This document shows, one piece after another, positions 12,901-23,571 of a DNA stretch of 64,000 bases (position 1 is the first letter of the stretch; every line of letters begins with the position of its first letter). A program made the translations under genes and the position numbers. The notes under the pieces were generated by a model. It was not told the DNA's origin and made no database searches. It worked only from the letters and a program-made list of their open reading frames with translations. Source of the DNA: Patagioenas fasciata (Eukaryota > Chordata > Aves > Columbiformes > Columbidae); assembly GCF_037038585.1 (NCBI RefSeq), contig NC_092520.1, forward strand, positions 7,766,501-7,830,500, written 5' to 3'.

Positions 12901-15762
12901 GGAAGCAGCGAGAAGTGAGAACCGCTGTTGGTGAGGCCGAGCTCTGGGTCTGATCCAGCGCAGCACGTTGCATTTCACATCACACAAGCGCTGGGCAGCA
13001 GGGAGGTTAAATCCATATGTATTTACTGTAAGGTACTGTGTCTTGTCTGAATTTGTAGGAAGTACCACTGTCAGTTTTTTTCCCAGTATTTAAGCTGAAG
13101 AGGCCTCCTGAAATGTCACCTCTCTTTTCTGGTTACAAGCTGTTGTTGCTCTAAACCTGCCAGTCTTCCACACTGCTTTCAAACTGGGGCATCACTTCAG
13201 CTTTGAGATCGATTGGAGATTTGCCAACTCAAGTTTCACAGGACATTTCATACGTGACTTCGAGCCAGTTGACCGTGAAGAGGAAGAATGTGTGAAATCA
13301 AGTCGCAGCAGGCAGGCCCCGCTCAAGTTAGGACTCTCTTGGTCTATGGTGTTAGTCTGGCTCAAATCCTGGAAGAGTGGTGGGGTGTGTGAGCAATGGC
13401 TTTCCAAAACCAAGCTTAAAAGGGAACTTTTGACATCCTGAAACAGCTTCTCGATCACTTCCCATTCTGTCTCATGGCTCTTCCATAATCTGTTTATGGG
13501 GACTGGACCCGAGTGCCCCATTAGGAATGGGGTTTCAGGCGGGAGGTAACGATTTGAACCCAGATAGTGTTGATCCTGAAAGAACCGCTCCTCCCCATGT
13601 GGTTTCTGAGATAGACATGAATGTGAACGATTTACCTTGCAATGGCAGCATTTACACTCTGGGCACTTCTGCGAGCAGTTCCCATAAACACATTCCCGTC
13701 ATGTGTGGGTTGGCAGCCATTCAGTATTTCCAAAGGAAATATCCCTTCAGATGATGTTTTTTGCAATGGGTATGAAGTGCGAGTTTGCACCGGTGATCAA
13801 TGACTCGATTGTGAGTAAACTCTTAAAGGGATGGAATCTGAAGTGGAGAAAACTGGCTTTTATTTGTAACTTGCAAAAGTAGGCGAGTTCTATGAGCGGG
13901 AGGGCAAGAAGAACTTAATAAAGCACCATTAATGACTGGGAAAGCACTAATAAAGGAGGAAAAGGACTACAAAAATAAATCAACAAATAGCAGATACTTG
14001 GACAGTTACAGCCAGCAGATTATTGGTCCCTTCCAGCAGCAACAGCTGGAATGCCAGTATTACCTACTTGTGAATTATGTGCTTTGGATGGCTGAACTTG
14101 TAGTGTGGTGCTTTAAATACATGGCTATAAGATGTGGTTTTTGTTAGTGTATAGATTAGCACTCTCAGGCTTCAGTTCTTGCCTGAAACAGCAGCAGATG
14201 ACAAACCTCCATCTGTTTTTTTTTCCTACCCTTAGAATACATCCCGTGTTCTCCTTCTAGGCCCCAAATTGAGAATTATATGTTACCTGCTCTCCAGCCT
14301 CATTTTATACACATCTATTTGGAGAAGAGATGCGAGTTTATCTGCTGACTTGGCAGATGCCAATTAATCTCCTTTCCGGGGGGTCACGTCCAGCTTGTTT
14401 CTGCATTACACCAACCATTGGAGAGGCTTTCTGTTTTCCATATGACCAAACACCTCGTTTTAATAGTTGATTTCTACCGAGTTTGCCTCTTAACCTCCCC
14501 TCGTCCTTTCATTACCCGTTCAGCTTTCATATTCTGTCATTCTGAGACCTTGTTTTCTTTTTCTTTCCCTTTCTCTGTCGTCTTTCCTACTAGCTGTCTG
14601 CAGCATCCAGCCCTTCCAGTCAGAGTCCTCACAGAGCCTCAGGAAAGGATCCCTTTGCAGAGCTCTCTCTCCAGGATTTCTTGTAGAACAACTTAGGTAT
14701 TGTCCGTTATACTGGGGAGATGCTGGTTTTTGTGATATAAAACAAAAATGGAAAGTTCTCATTCCAGTTTTATTAGCGCTGTTTTGGACGAAAATGAAAA
14801 ACAAGCCATGTTGAGTTGGAAGCACTGTGGAAGTGACCTGGAAACTTGACTGCAGCCCTTTAAAGGCCCAATCAAGTCATTTCGCTTCGGTCCACTGGAA
14901 ATAACGTTTGCTGGTTCCTTTCTAACTGCAAAATCCGGCTTTGCTGGGAAGGAACTGGTACAACCTGGTATTGACCATCTCATCAGGAAAGGGTTTTGGG
15001 CAGGGGTGTCAGACTCATTTTGACCGGGGGCCACGTCAGCCTCACGGTTGCCTTCAAAGGGCAAAATGGGATTTTAGGACTGGATAAGTATAGGAAAAAA
15101 GAAACCAAACTGGTTTAGGGTTCTGGTCAGCAGCAAACACTCTGCTCCTGCACCTCGCCAGATCGCTTCACCAAAGAGTCCCCTTGATGCAGAAGGAGGT
15201 ACCTGGTTCCATGTGTGCAAGGGTTAAATTTATTACAGATGTGCACTGGCGTTCCTTTCCTTTTTTATCTATCAGAGGCAGGTGGGAATTAACTACTAAA
15301 ATGAGTGAAAACGTGAAAGAATTCAAGCATATGTGGTGTGTAGAAAGAGTAGGATTTATTGCACACAGCATCTGCTTTGCTTTGTCCACTTCTGATGGTT
15401 CAGTGTGAAAAGTGACCTTGAGTTCTCTTCAGAATTGTGTTGATCTGTGTTGCGCTGCCGCTGGTGACAATATTACATGGATAAGTAGTTTTTTGTTGTG
15501 TTTTTTTTTTATTGTTGGACAAACCAGCTTAATGCAAAGAGCTGTTCCAAAGGCTGGTGTAGCTGGAAAAACATCCTGATGGCTTTTGGTTGTTTTCTGG
15601 TTCTGTAAAATTTTAGTTTCCATTCGAAACTTCAGATCTTGGGATGGCTTGGGCATTTGAAGAATGGAAAGGTTTGGAGACAACGCAGGTTTATAGCGAA
15701 ATCCTGCTTCTGTTGGATGTTAACACGTGGGTTTTTAATCTTTGCAGATTCAGTTTATGTAA
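798..15762 (+). CDS. PICALM: PICALM, C-terminal part (seven coding exons)
   Basis: PICALM (CALM) is an endocytic adaptor: its N-terminal ANTH domain binds PtdIns(4,5)P2 and SNAREs, and its long disordered C-terminal part binds clathrin, AP-2 and EH-domain proteins at coated pits. Only the C-terminal part lies here. The joined exons are 798-905, 1851-1982, 2072-2102, 2868-2967, 6390-6449, 8470-8574 and 15748-15762. Together they give 551 bp in one open frame, starting 2 bases into a split codon and ending in TAA. Recognisable segments are [73 protein letters not shown] and the C-terminal IQFM. An NPF motif (EH-domain ligand) lies in RPPNPFGPV. All introns are GT-AG and all phases agree. The ANTH exons lie upstream of the window. 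The paralogue SNAP91 (AP180) is less likely because the segments follow CALM closely. Confidence 0.96.
1851..1982 (+). CDS. PICALM: PICALM exon, [10 protein letters not shown]...SLANLVG
   Basis: The acceptor is TTCCAAG and the donor is GGCA|GTAAGT; the exon has 132 bp. It encodes [20 protein letters not shown] followed by an acidic [12 protein letters not shown] stretch, part of the unstructured clathrin/AP-2 binding tail. Confidence 0.96.
2072..2102 (+). CDS. PICALM: PICALM 31-bp small exon, [10 protein letters not shown]
   Basis: A 31-bp exon sits only 89 bp after the previous one. Its acceptor is GTGACAG and its donor is AAA|GTGAGT. It encodes LGIGNGTTK plus split Asn codons at both ends. 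Both neighbouring junctions keep the frame. Confidence 0.95.
2868..2967 (+). CDS. PICALM: PICALM exon, DVNWSQPGEKK...TTAWNAP
   Basis: The acceptor is TTTGAAG and the donor is TTG|GTAAGC; the exon has 100 bp. It encodes [19 protein letters not shown] and then a Pro/Thr-rich stretch with AWNAP. The phase enters after a split Asn and leaves on a full codon. Confidence 0.95.
2968..6389 (+). other. PICALM: PICALM intron, nothing recognised
   Basis: A 3.4-kb AT-rich intron with only short chance open frames and homopolymer runs, for example a T/G run at 4825-4840. I see no repeat family, RNA gene or extra exon. Confidence 0.75.
6390..6449 (+). CDS. PICALM: PICALM exon, [20 protein letters not shown]
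   Basis: The acceptor is TTTTTCACACCAG and the donor is ATG|GTGAGT. The exon has 60 bp, phase 0 at both ends, and encodes a Pro/Met-rich linker closely matching CALM. Confidence 0.95.
6963..6992 (+). CDS. PICALM: possible 30-bp cassette microexon of PICALM
   Basis: Thirty bases with phase 0 at both ends lie between two phase-0 PICALM exons. They encode [10 protein letters not shown] with no stop. The upstream flank is pyrimidine-rich and ends TTCTTTATCAG; the downstream flank is TGG|GTGAGT, a near-perfect donor. Inclusion would add ten residues after GYGM without shifting frame. I do not firmly recall these residues in a known PICALM isoform, so it may be a cryptic exon. Confidence 0.4.
8470..8574 (+). 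CDS. PICALM: PICALM exon with the NPF motif
   Basis: The acceptor is TTTTTCTTTAG and the donor is CAG|GTCTGT. The exon has 105 bp and 35 codons, phase 0. It encodes [12 protein letters not shown], then [19 protein letters not shown], ending GAQ. The NPF is the EH-domain binding motif. Confidence 0.96.
8780..9446 (+). mobile_element. CR1 LINE, 5'-truncated 3' fragment
   Basis: The typical avian CR1 3' portion is present: a degenerate end of the reverse-transcriptase frame, then the segments CCTGGTGAGACCACACCTGG and AAAGATGATGAAGGGAGTGG, closing near CTTCCAATCCCTGACATTCT. Stops and small deletions interrupt the frame, so it is dead. Confidence 0.92.
13192..13717 (-). other. unexplained minus-strand open frame in PICALM intron
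   Basis: About 174 codons are open on the strand opposite to PICALM. The proximal part is Cys-rich ([15 protein letters not shown]) and the rest looks protein-like ([20 protein letters not shown]). A good acceptor, TTCATGTCTATCTCAG, lies inside it and would start an in-frame exon at Lys-Pro-His-Gly, ending at TGA. I recognise no family. It could be a terminal exon of a nested gene, an old retrocopy, or chance; a frame this long is expected about once in a window of this size. Confidence 0.3.
15001..15075 (+). mobile_element. hAT-like DNA transposon terminus (fragment)
   Basis: The stretch begins CAGGGGTGTCAGACTCATTT, which resembles the terminal inverted repeat of hAT/Charlie elements, and continues into a gene-free G-rich segment. 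I found no matching opposite end or 8-bp target duplication, so it is a truncated relic at best. Confidence 0.35.
15748..15762 (+). CDS. PICALM: PICALM terminal codons IQFM and stop
   Basis: The acceptor TTTTTAATCTTTGCAG is followed by ATT CAG TTT ATG TAA, giving the canonical CALM C-terminus IQFM. The rest of this exon is 3' UTR. It lies 7.2 kb after the previous exon. Confidence 0.93.
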   Translation: MQFM

Positions 15763-17143
15763 CTGTGTTAGACGGAAGAGAAAGGAACGTTTCCAAAAAG
15801 ATGTGCTCACCAGTAAAGCCCCACTTCCAGGAGAAAACAAACTTCAGTCTCTCCAACTCTCCTCTTCCATGAAACGATGCAGTGAAACGACAAAGACCAA
15901 TGAAGGAACTTGGGACGACTCCGTGTGAAAACATCAATATACAACACAAAGCCAAGAATTGCCATGAATTGAGACTAAGATTGATATTTGATTTATTATT
16001 TTTTCTCTTTTTTTTTTTTTTGTCCTGGTGACTAACACGTCAATACTTTCAGCTTCTATTAGTATCCCTAATTGGTAACGTACAAAGAGAAGCCTTTATT
16101 CTGGAAACTGAGATGGGTGTTTGGAAATGCTGTCTGGGATGGGGATGTGTCCTTGACCGGAACTTGAAACAAGACTCTGGGCAGGGGAGGGTCAAATCCT
16201 AACTCGTAATTCTGCAGTTACCTATTCAGTCCTCACAAATGTAGGCACAGCAGTAATGGAAATTAACTTTCTTTTTTTTAAAAAAAAAATATATATTCAG
16301 TTTGCAGTAGACATTCCTTATGTATTATTGTTTGTATTTATTTATGATTATCAATTTAACATTAATATTGTATCAAAAGAAAAAACAAACCTCCTTATGA
16401 AAATGAGTATGGATGTATACAGTATGTCTGATTTTTATCCACAAAGAATGAATCTGATTCAGAACGCTTTTCAGCTGACATACAGAGCACTAAATATTTT
16501 AAAGGTCTGAATCTAATGAGTTCTCGGTATATATGAGAATTAGGGAAGAGCTGTAAAATGCATTAATCCTCATAGTCAATTCTGTGCCTAGGATTTTGCA
16601 AGGGAACAGTTAACTGACTAGAAGAAGCACTACATTTTTAATTCAGCATTAGTGCATTGGGAAGGAACTTTATTGCTTTGTGCTTGGCATGTCATTATTT
16701 TTACATTTGACATTATAAGGCCTTTCCAAAATGAATGTGAGGAATTGCTTTCACTTTAAGACTTTCCTTCTTTTCTTTAAAAAATAAAATTTAAAAAAAT
16801 ATAATAAAAAATGGAGGTGGTGCGTGTCGGGGGGGGAAGCGTTTTCATTTGGCTCGTGCCATGTTTATGATCACGTACATTTTAAAGGTAAAACAGGCGA
16901 AGTAGCTTCCTTACACACGTCTAGCGGGTATTTAGTTAACGAAGCATTAAAGTAGCACTGTTGATCGGTGCTTTGTGTAAATACATCGTAACTTTTTGGG
17001 TGGAGTGGGGCCTTCAGGGGGATAGTCCATGAGGTGAAAGCAATTCTGTACATGAGTTAAGCATACTTGCTGCATTGTCTCTGCAGATTCTATTTTTGTT
17101 TAAAATATTAAAATGTATGTTAGCAAAAATGGGTGGATTTTCA

Positions 17144-17149
17144 AATAAA
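17144..17149 (+). terminator. PICALM: poly(A) signal AATAAA (proximal)
   Basis: A canonical hexamer in a TTTTCAAATAAAATGCAG context lies about 1.38 kb after the PICALM stop. It is one of two plausible cleavage signals. Confidence 0.6.
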
Positions 17150-17248
17150 ATGCAGCTTCCACAGAACTTTTGTTACGGTATGAAAGTCTGAGGTGCTTCT
17201 TTTCTTTTTGCTGCTTAAAATGTGCACTGATAATGGCTTTGTTTACTT

Positions 17249-17254
17249 AATAAA
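17249..17254 (+). terminator. PICALM: poly(A) signal AATAAA (distal)
   Basis: A second canonical hexamer lies 105 bp further on and is followed by T-rich sequence. It may be an alternative PICALM 3' end. Confidence 0.55.
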
Positions 17255-17270
17255 ATACCAAATGTATTTC

Positions 17271-20200
17271 AGATGTGCATATTGTATTGCAGGCAGAGCA
17301 GCTCGATGGGAACGATGTGATCTCCACGTCTTCTCGGTGGCCTTAGTTCCGCTATAACGAGTTGTCTCTTCAAGAGATGGATTCCTGACTTAATATATTT
17401 CCCAATCTTCTAGTTTTTCAAAATATTCATGGCAATAAACTTGTACTGTTTATAACTGAGCAAGAAGCTTAAATATGCCCCGCAAAAGTCATTTAGGTGT
17501 CTTCTCTAAAGGTAACGCTTTGAACATCCGCGGTCAGACACTGGGTTTTATCACAGGGAGATTTCGTACGAGTGGAACTTTCCTCTTCTCAACTACCTGA
17601 GGTTTGTTCTGAAGGATGGACAGCAGAAAATGATCAGTACAGATCGGTACATTTAACATTTCTTTCTAAAAGCATGAATAAAAAACCAAAACTGGAACCT
17701 GTGACCTGTAACGCAGAGATCTGAGGAGGTTCCTATACAGTTTACTTAAATCTTTGCCTCCCTACAGATGGGGCTTTCAATGTGGGACTGGACAAGCAGA
17801 GAACAACAACTGTAAGTTTTTGGTTGCACTCAGAATATCAGAAAGGTGAATTGTCTGAACTAGGGGTCAGCTGGACAAAACTTGCCCATTTTTGTCCTGT
17901 GAGCTGAGTCGGTGCCTACCCGGGTACAAATTGCTCTGGAGCACAGTCCAGAGCTTGTGTGGCAGATTGTCCATAGCCCAGCGTGCTGCATTAGGATGAA
18001 AACGGACACCAGCCTGGTCATCTTTGCAGGTCTGTGGTGTTTTCCGCACAGTGGTTCCAATCTCTCTTTTGAGGCTGAGCACAGATCTGCTTCCTTAGGT
18101 CTTAAATCTTCTTGATCCCCTTTGTGGGGCTTTGAGCTTGAGGTTGCAAATCATGCAGATGCCAAAAATCCCCAAACAAAATAAATAAACCACCTTTACG
18201 CAGGGATGACAATTCATCTGATACCCTTTGCTGCTCACTGCTATTGCTCTGTGTTGTTCAATGCAGCTGCTGTGCAGGTGAAGATTTCTTGGTGGAGGCT
18301 TTGCCAGTAAACCACGATTTTTGCTTTACTTTTCAGAGCTGAGGATTATTTTCCCATTTACTTCGTTCCTAATAAGTACATTTGCTTCCAGTATTGCTGG
18401 AATAAAAATCATAGCTTAATTTAGAAACCATAGCTCAGGGACATGTTTCTTTGGAATTACTGGCTGTTTTCAGTAACAGGGGGATGTGAAAACCTGGTTC
18501 TCTTCAAAATGGAATTCAAAGGCTGTGTAACCTCGAAGAGCAAGCTCTGAGTAGGGAAGCTGCCCGTTCAGAGCAAACAGTGGAGGAGGCGCTTTGTTAG
18601 AGGTATGTCGTTCCTTTTAGAGCTTAGTGTGTCAGAATTGTCGCTATGTAACTAAACAATCAGATTGACCTCTTGAGACAATTACTATTGCCAGAACAAG
18701 AACCTGAGTAGCTATTAAATTCATGTGTTTTCTAAAAGCCCAAATGTAGAATCTTCATCTGAAGATGAATCTAAATTCTTTTGCTGCTCCTGTTCTTGGT
18801 TGCAAAGTCACTAAACCAAACTGGTGTACTAAATTGACACTGACAGTACCTCAGGAAATGTTTAAAAACTCATTTTATGTGACATCAGATGGTCCGTTCA
18901 GCCAGCTACTGGAATAAGCCACGGACTATCCCAGTGAGCAGAAGGGCCAGGGTGAGACCCCACATCTTTCATTAGACACTAAGTGCTTGTTTTCAGAGCC
19001 TGGTATAAATTTTGTAGTGACATAAATGAATTGCAACTCGAAGGCCATGACATAACTGAGATCAAGATTGTAGCAGAAAAATGAGAATTAGGTACCAAAA
19101 CCACTCGGAAAAATACGAAATGGTGATGGGAGCAGAAGATTGACAAGATAATGTGAGGGGTAGTGAAGAAATGTGCAGAATATGAAGAAAAATCAATGTT
19201 AATGGGAGCATATGTGAAATAAATAAGAGCTTTCTCCTTGGCCTGTTGACGATTTTTTGACTTGGCCTTTGCGGCTTGCTCACACCGCAGCGGAGAGAGC
19301 AGAAACTGTCTTGACATCTGAATTTGTCCAACAAGAAAAATCTGTGAGTTACTGGTGTTTTCCATGTTCAAACTGGAGAACGAAGGGATTCGGCTGATGG
19401 GTGCACGATGTCCTGGGTGCATCAGGAGAACGAGTGAGGAGGAGAGAACCCTGAGCAGGTTCCCCTGAAGGTGTAACGTTGTGGCCACCCACTTGACGCC
19501 CTTTTGCGTTTGAAGGCTGAATAAATACTAAACCCATTGCACTGGTGGGAGATGACTTGCTCAAGATTTATGAGTTGAGTAAAGCACATTTCTTATTTCT
19601 TTTCTTGCTTCTCCGATGATGAAACTTCCTGAGGCAAAGATCAAAAAGCCTTGGAACAGACAGCCGGCTTCCTTAAAAGTTTTGTTGTGTGAGCCAGTAA
19701 TGGTACTGGAAATGTTTCGGGTGCAAGGATGTTGCTCTGGATGTCTGACAGTTGTGGTAGATGAGGAGAACTGAGGTCTTGGGTTTATTTTCATACCATA
19801 GATCTCTGCTTTGTTCATGGTGGCAACTACAGCAGCTCTTTTTCTAGAAAAGCATTATTTGATACAATTTTAGCCTCTTACACTTTGATCACTGAAGGTG
19901 AAGAGAAGTTCCAGCAGGGTGTCAAATCTCAGTTTTCCGTGGCTGGGTGGAGATGTTCAATGAGCCACATACAGGAACAGTTGTTGGCACCTTGTTACCA
20001 CGTCACGTCCTAAAACAACATCATGCTTGTGGCAGCCTGCAGAACATCAGTTCTGAAGTGTAGTATTACAAAGGAACATCTTTGCTTTCACAGTGGACTC
20101 AAAATCCAAGGGAAAGACTTTTTCAGAAGAGCATCCAGCTGCAAAACATCAGTGGCTTAAGACACTAATACCATTAGTCTCTGTTCCTTGCTCGTCACTT

Positions 20201-22514
20201 TAGTGTAACTTTTCAGTCCATTAGCTTCTGCCTTGACCTTATTCTGGCAAGCTCCTTTTAGCCCACAGAAGCGTTTAGTAACTCAGAAGGCAGGCAAGCA
20301 AGAACAAATGCTGCAGAACGAGTCTCCTACCCTCATTTCCCAGAACACGCAGGTCTGAACCTGTGGAACGATTATATAACCTCGCTGCAGCGGAGGCTGC
20401 AAACCTCTCAAAAACCAGAGCAAAAGTTAAGTAACCTACGTTCCCCACAGCTCTGGCCGGGGAGAGATCAGCCTTGCGCAGCCAGACTGGAGAGCAGTTC
20501 AATCTGGTTGCTTGGCTCTGCAGGGAGATGGCTGGGCGAGGGTTCAAAGGTGCTGTGCTGAGGGAAGCGGCTCCTTGCAGCGCTGGGGTGGATCGAGGCC
20601 AGCAGCGCACCCCACCCCGCTCCCTTGTGCTCTTGAGGCGTTTGATGGATTGATCTTTCTGCACGTGGATTTCGGTTCTGTTAAAATGGCTTTTATTACC
20701 AGAGGGTTACTTGCAACATGAGTGATGCTCAAATTTAACTTTGGGTTCCCAGGGAACACTTGGGAGGTTTTTTTTTCCCTATCGAATCTGGTTAGAGTTG
20801 TGTGCCAGTTAAATACATAACTCCAGCTCAACCGAGACTGTGCTTGGATTATAGTTGTGGGGACTTATGGACAATTTGCTGTGTCTTGTAGCATAACTGA
20901 TGTCCTGGAGAGAGTTCAGAGAAGGGAATGCAGCTCGTGAAGGGTCTGGAGCACAAGTGTGATGGGAGTGACTGAGGGAACGGGGGCTGTTCAGCCTGGA
21001 GAAAAGGAGGCTGAGGGGAGACCTTATCACTGTCTGCAACTGCCTGAAAGGAGGTTGTAGCATGGAGGGGGTTGGTCTCTTCTCCCAAGTAACAAGTGAT
21101 AGGATGAGAGGAAATGGCCTCAGGTTGCACCAGGGGAGGTTCAGATTGGATATTAGGAAAAAAATCTTCCCAGAAAGGGCTGTCAGGCATTGGAACAGGC
21201 TGCCCAGAGCAGTGGTAAAGTCACCATCCCTGGAGGTGTTTAAACGAAGTTCTTAGGGACATGGTTTAGTGCTAGAGTTAGTTAGGTTACGGTTGGACTC
21301 GATGAACTTGAAGGTGTCTTCCAACCAAAAAGATTCTATGATTCTAGAGCCATCTTGTGCAACAGAAACACAGTGAAGGAAAGGTATTTCATCCCGCTGG
21401 TGATTTAAGGGTGACTCCTGTAAGTTTTGTCCTAACTGGACTGGTGAACCTTGACTCCCATTGTTCAAGTAGGAGTTTGAAGCATTGGCTATGCTGCCAG
21501 AAAGTGGATTGATCAGCCCTCTGCTTTACAACATATTGCTCATTTCTGAGAGATTTTGCCAGTAACAAAATGATCAAATCCAGATGCCTCATTTGCTGAA
21601 GACCTGGCTTTCTACACAGAAGAGCCTCACACTGGCCTTAATACTAATCCTATAGAAATCAAGAGGATTTGAGACACTTCACTATGTTTTCTGCAGGCTG
21701 TTGTTTCTGGCTTGTGCAGGCTGCCGGTGGCTTGGACCGAATTAGCATGTTTCAGATTTCTTTTTAACTCCCTCTCACCCACACAGGCATTTATGGTAAA
21801 AGGCTAAACAGTGACTTCAAGAGGCAAAGTTTGTTTTTTCCAAGCCACAAGTTGATGTTGTCCTGCCATATGTCCCACACGTGCTGGTGTGTGTTACGGC
21901 GCAAAGGGAAGCCCAGAGATGGGCCCTGTGTTCACATCACTGGGAAATGTAAATGCCCTTCGGAGAGCGGTGGGAAGCAGGAGAGGCCTTTCTTTAACTG
22001 AAAAGCTGTTCGGCATAAGCCATATTTTAATTCTGTGACTAAAGGACTAAACTAATCGCTGGCCAGAACTAATCTCTCTTTCAAGCGAGTGATTTCATGG
22101 GGCTTGCACTTTGCTCAAAGCCAGTGTAGCCGGGGGGAGGCTGCTCTTGTGCTGGAAACATCACCTGGCAAGTACAGATCCCCATTCTCTCGACACTCCA
22201 GCACTAGGACTCACCTCAGTCTTTGTGGTAACTCAGTTGGGTGACAGCAGGGACACGTCCAAACTCATTTAACTCTTCACTACATGGGAACGCAAGTGAG
22301 ATTCAGGCTGAGATTAAGGCTCCTGCCTTTCCGTGTCTGCTGTGAGCCTGGTTTCTGGGGAGCTGTAATCAGCAGAGCCCCAAGAGCAGCTCAACTCCTC
22401 TGCAACTCCAGGAGACACCTGCTGGGCAGGAATATCTGAGCTCGCTTGAAAAATAGAAAGTGTTTGCACTGAAGTACAAGATGAGACACTGTAGAGATAC
22501 AGGTTGTTTATAAT
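17271..22514. other. intergenic gap between convergent PICALM and CCDC83
   Basis: Neither transcription unit has an exon here. It holds one CR1 (20895-21345) and a somewhat GC-rich stretch at about 20.33-20.64 kb without a CpG island. A 169-codon minus-strand open frame (18979-19488) has an AT-rich, Phe/Ser/Leu-heavy composition and no exon context. Confidence 0.7.
20895..21345 (+). mobile_element. CR1 LINE 3' fragment (second subfamily type)
   Basis: It contains GGAGACCTTATCACTGTCTG, CTGCCTGAAAGGAGGTTGTAG, GGATATTAGGAAAAAAATCT and CATTGGAACAGGCTGCCCAGA, and ends GATTCTATGATTCTA, the CR1 octamer-type tail. It is a different subfamily from the 8.8-kb copy. It is a 5'-truncated relic. Confidence 0.92.
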
Positions 22515-23394
22515 GTTTAAGTGTTTTTAAAAGCTTTATTCCAAACAGCTGATCAACCCATCAAGGGTTTAAATCAGATTATTCAGTGCTTTTACAAGTT
22601 CCTAAATAGAATATGCACAGGTCAGTAACCAAGTTGTGCCTGTGAGAAGTAACTGCATTGTTCAGTCCTGGTAAGGTGTCCGGGATGTGTAATGGGAGTG
22701 GGAAAAAACTCCAGTGAATCAATGGACTAAGATATATGTTCACAGAGACCAGCCACAATCCAAAGATACAGGGTTACACAACATATTTGGCCAATAAAAA
22801 AGAAATTAGACTTCCACGACTTTTATCCTCTGATTGTGTTTGTTCCTGTGTTGTTCTTTTTGGGCTTTGTTTTGTTTTTCCCAGTTGATTTTTGGTTATT
22901 TCAATATTTCTAAGTAGGGATTTTGCGGAGGCAAATAAAATGCATTTAAACATTCAATTTCTAGCAACTGCTTGGATAAATTAGATTCTGCTTCAGCAGA
23001 GTATTAAGTATTCTGTAACAGGTTTACATTTTATGGCAGCCTACATTTACCCGTTCGGTGTCTGATCATAAGGGAATTCTGCATTGGACAGACTGCAAGT
23101 GGGCACCGTAAAAACTAAGTATTAACTAGGATCTGTTATTAGATATATGTGCAGCTGTGTGGATTGAGAAGCCCCAAAAGTGCTCAGAGTTCTCGCAGTG
23201 GTAAGGAAAGCAGCCTTTCCATTAGCCACCTGCACATGTATCTCTCATTAAACCTATATGTGTAAATCATGATTCTGGGCACTCAGAAACAGTTTCCACA
23301 AAGCCCAGCGCCACACACTCCTTGAAGAAGAGAGCAACTATTTAATGAACTGAGAATGTTACATTTCTACTTTAACAGCACAGCTTGTCTGGTT
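22515..23394 (-). other. CCDC83: CCDC83 3' UTR (inferred)
   Basis: This AT-rich non-coding sequence lies between the CCDC83 TAA and the AATAAA at 22540-22535. I see no element in it beyond the poly(A) signal. Confidence 0.5.
22535..22540 (-). terminator. CCDC83: poly(A) signal AATAAA for CCDC83
   Basis: TTTATT on the plus strand is AATAAA on the minus strand, in a TTTGGAATAAAGCTTTT context 855 bp after the CCDC83 stop. It is the best 3'-end signal before the intergenic gap. Confidence 0.5.
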
Positions 23395-23571
23395 TTAACC
23401 AACCTTTTCTTCTGATAAGGCCCTGATCATGCGAGCTGTGATGTGCCTGTCTGATTTACCAGTAACGCCGTCTTCTGTGTGGCTCGTGCTTGGCATTTCT
23501 TCTGGTTGTTCATGAATAGGCATGGCCTTTCCAACCACACACAGGAGGTTTGTCTCCAGTTCTAAGTATTC
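23395..23571 (-). CDS. CCDC83: CCDC83 last coding exon
   Basis: 177 bp in phase 0 after acceptor CTTTCTTTTTAAG. It encodes EYLELETNLL, then GKAMPIHEQPEEMP and HITARMIRALSEEKVG before TAA. MPIH and HIT*(R/K)M match the human C-terminal region as I recall it. Confidence 0.9.
   Translation of the reverse strand, partial: EYLELETNLLCVVGKAMPIHEQPEEMPSTSHTEDGVTGKSDRHITARMIRALSEEKVG

Larger units (their letters stand above)
8575..15747 (+). other. PICALM: PICALM last intron (7.2 kb)
   Basis: The intron holds a plus-oriented CR1 (8780-9446), a minus-strand open region at 13192-13717 and a hAT-like terminus near 15001. Elsewhere it is AT-rich with short TA runs, for example 10692-10712, and nothing else I can name. 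Confidence 0.75.
15763..17270 (+). other. PICALM: PICALM 3' UTR
   Basis: AT-rich sequence follows the TAA stop up to tandem poly(A) signals. A Pumilio-type element TGTAAATA lies at 16976-16983. No open frame of note is present. The 3' end is inferred from poly(A) signals only, so the exact cleavage site is not known. Confidence 0.7.

Noticed and set aside
18979-19488. 169-codon minus-strand open frame in the intergenic gap
   Set aside because: Composition is AT-driven (Phe, Ser, Leu, Ile). There are no splice or promoter signals, and a length near 170 codons is expected about once by chance in this window.
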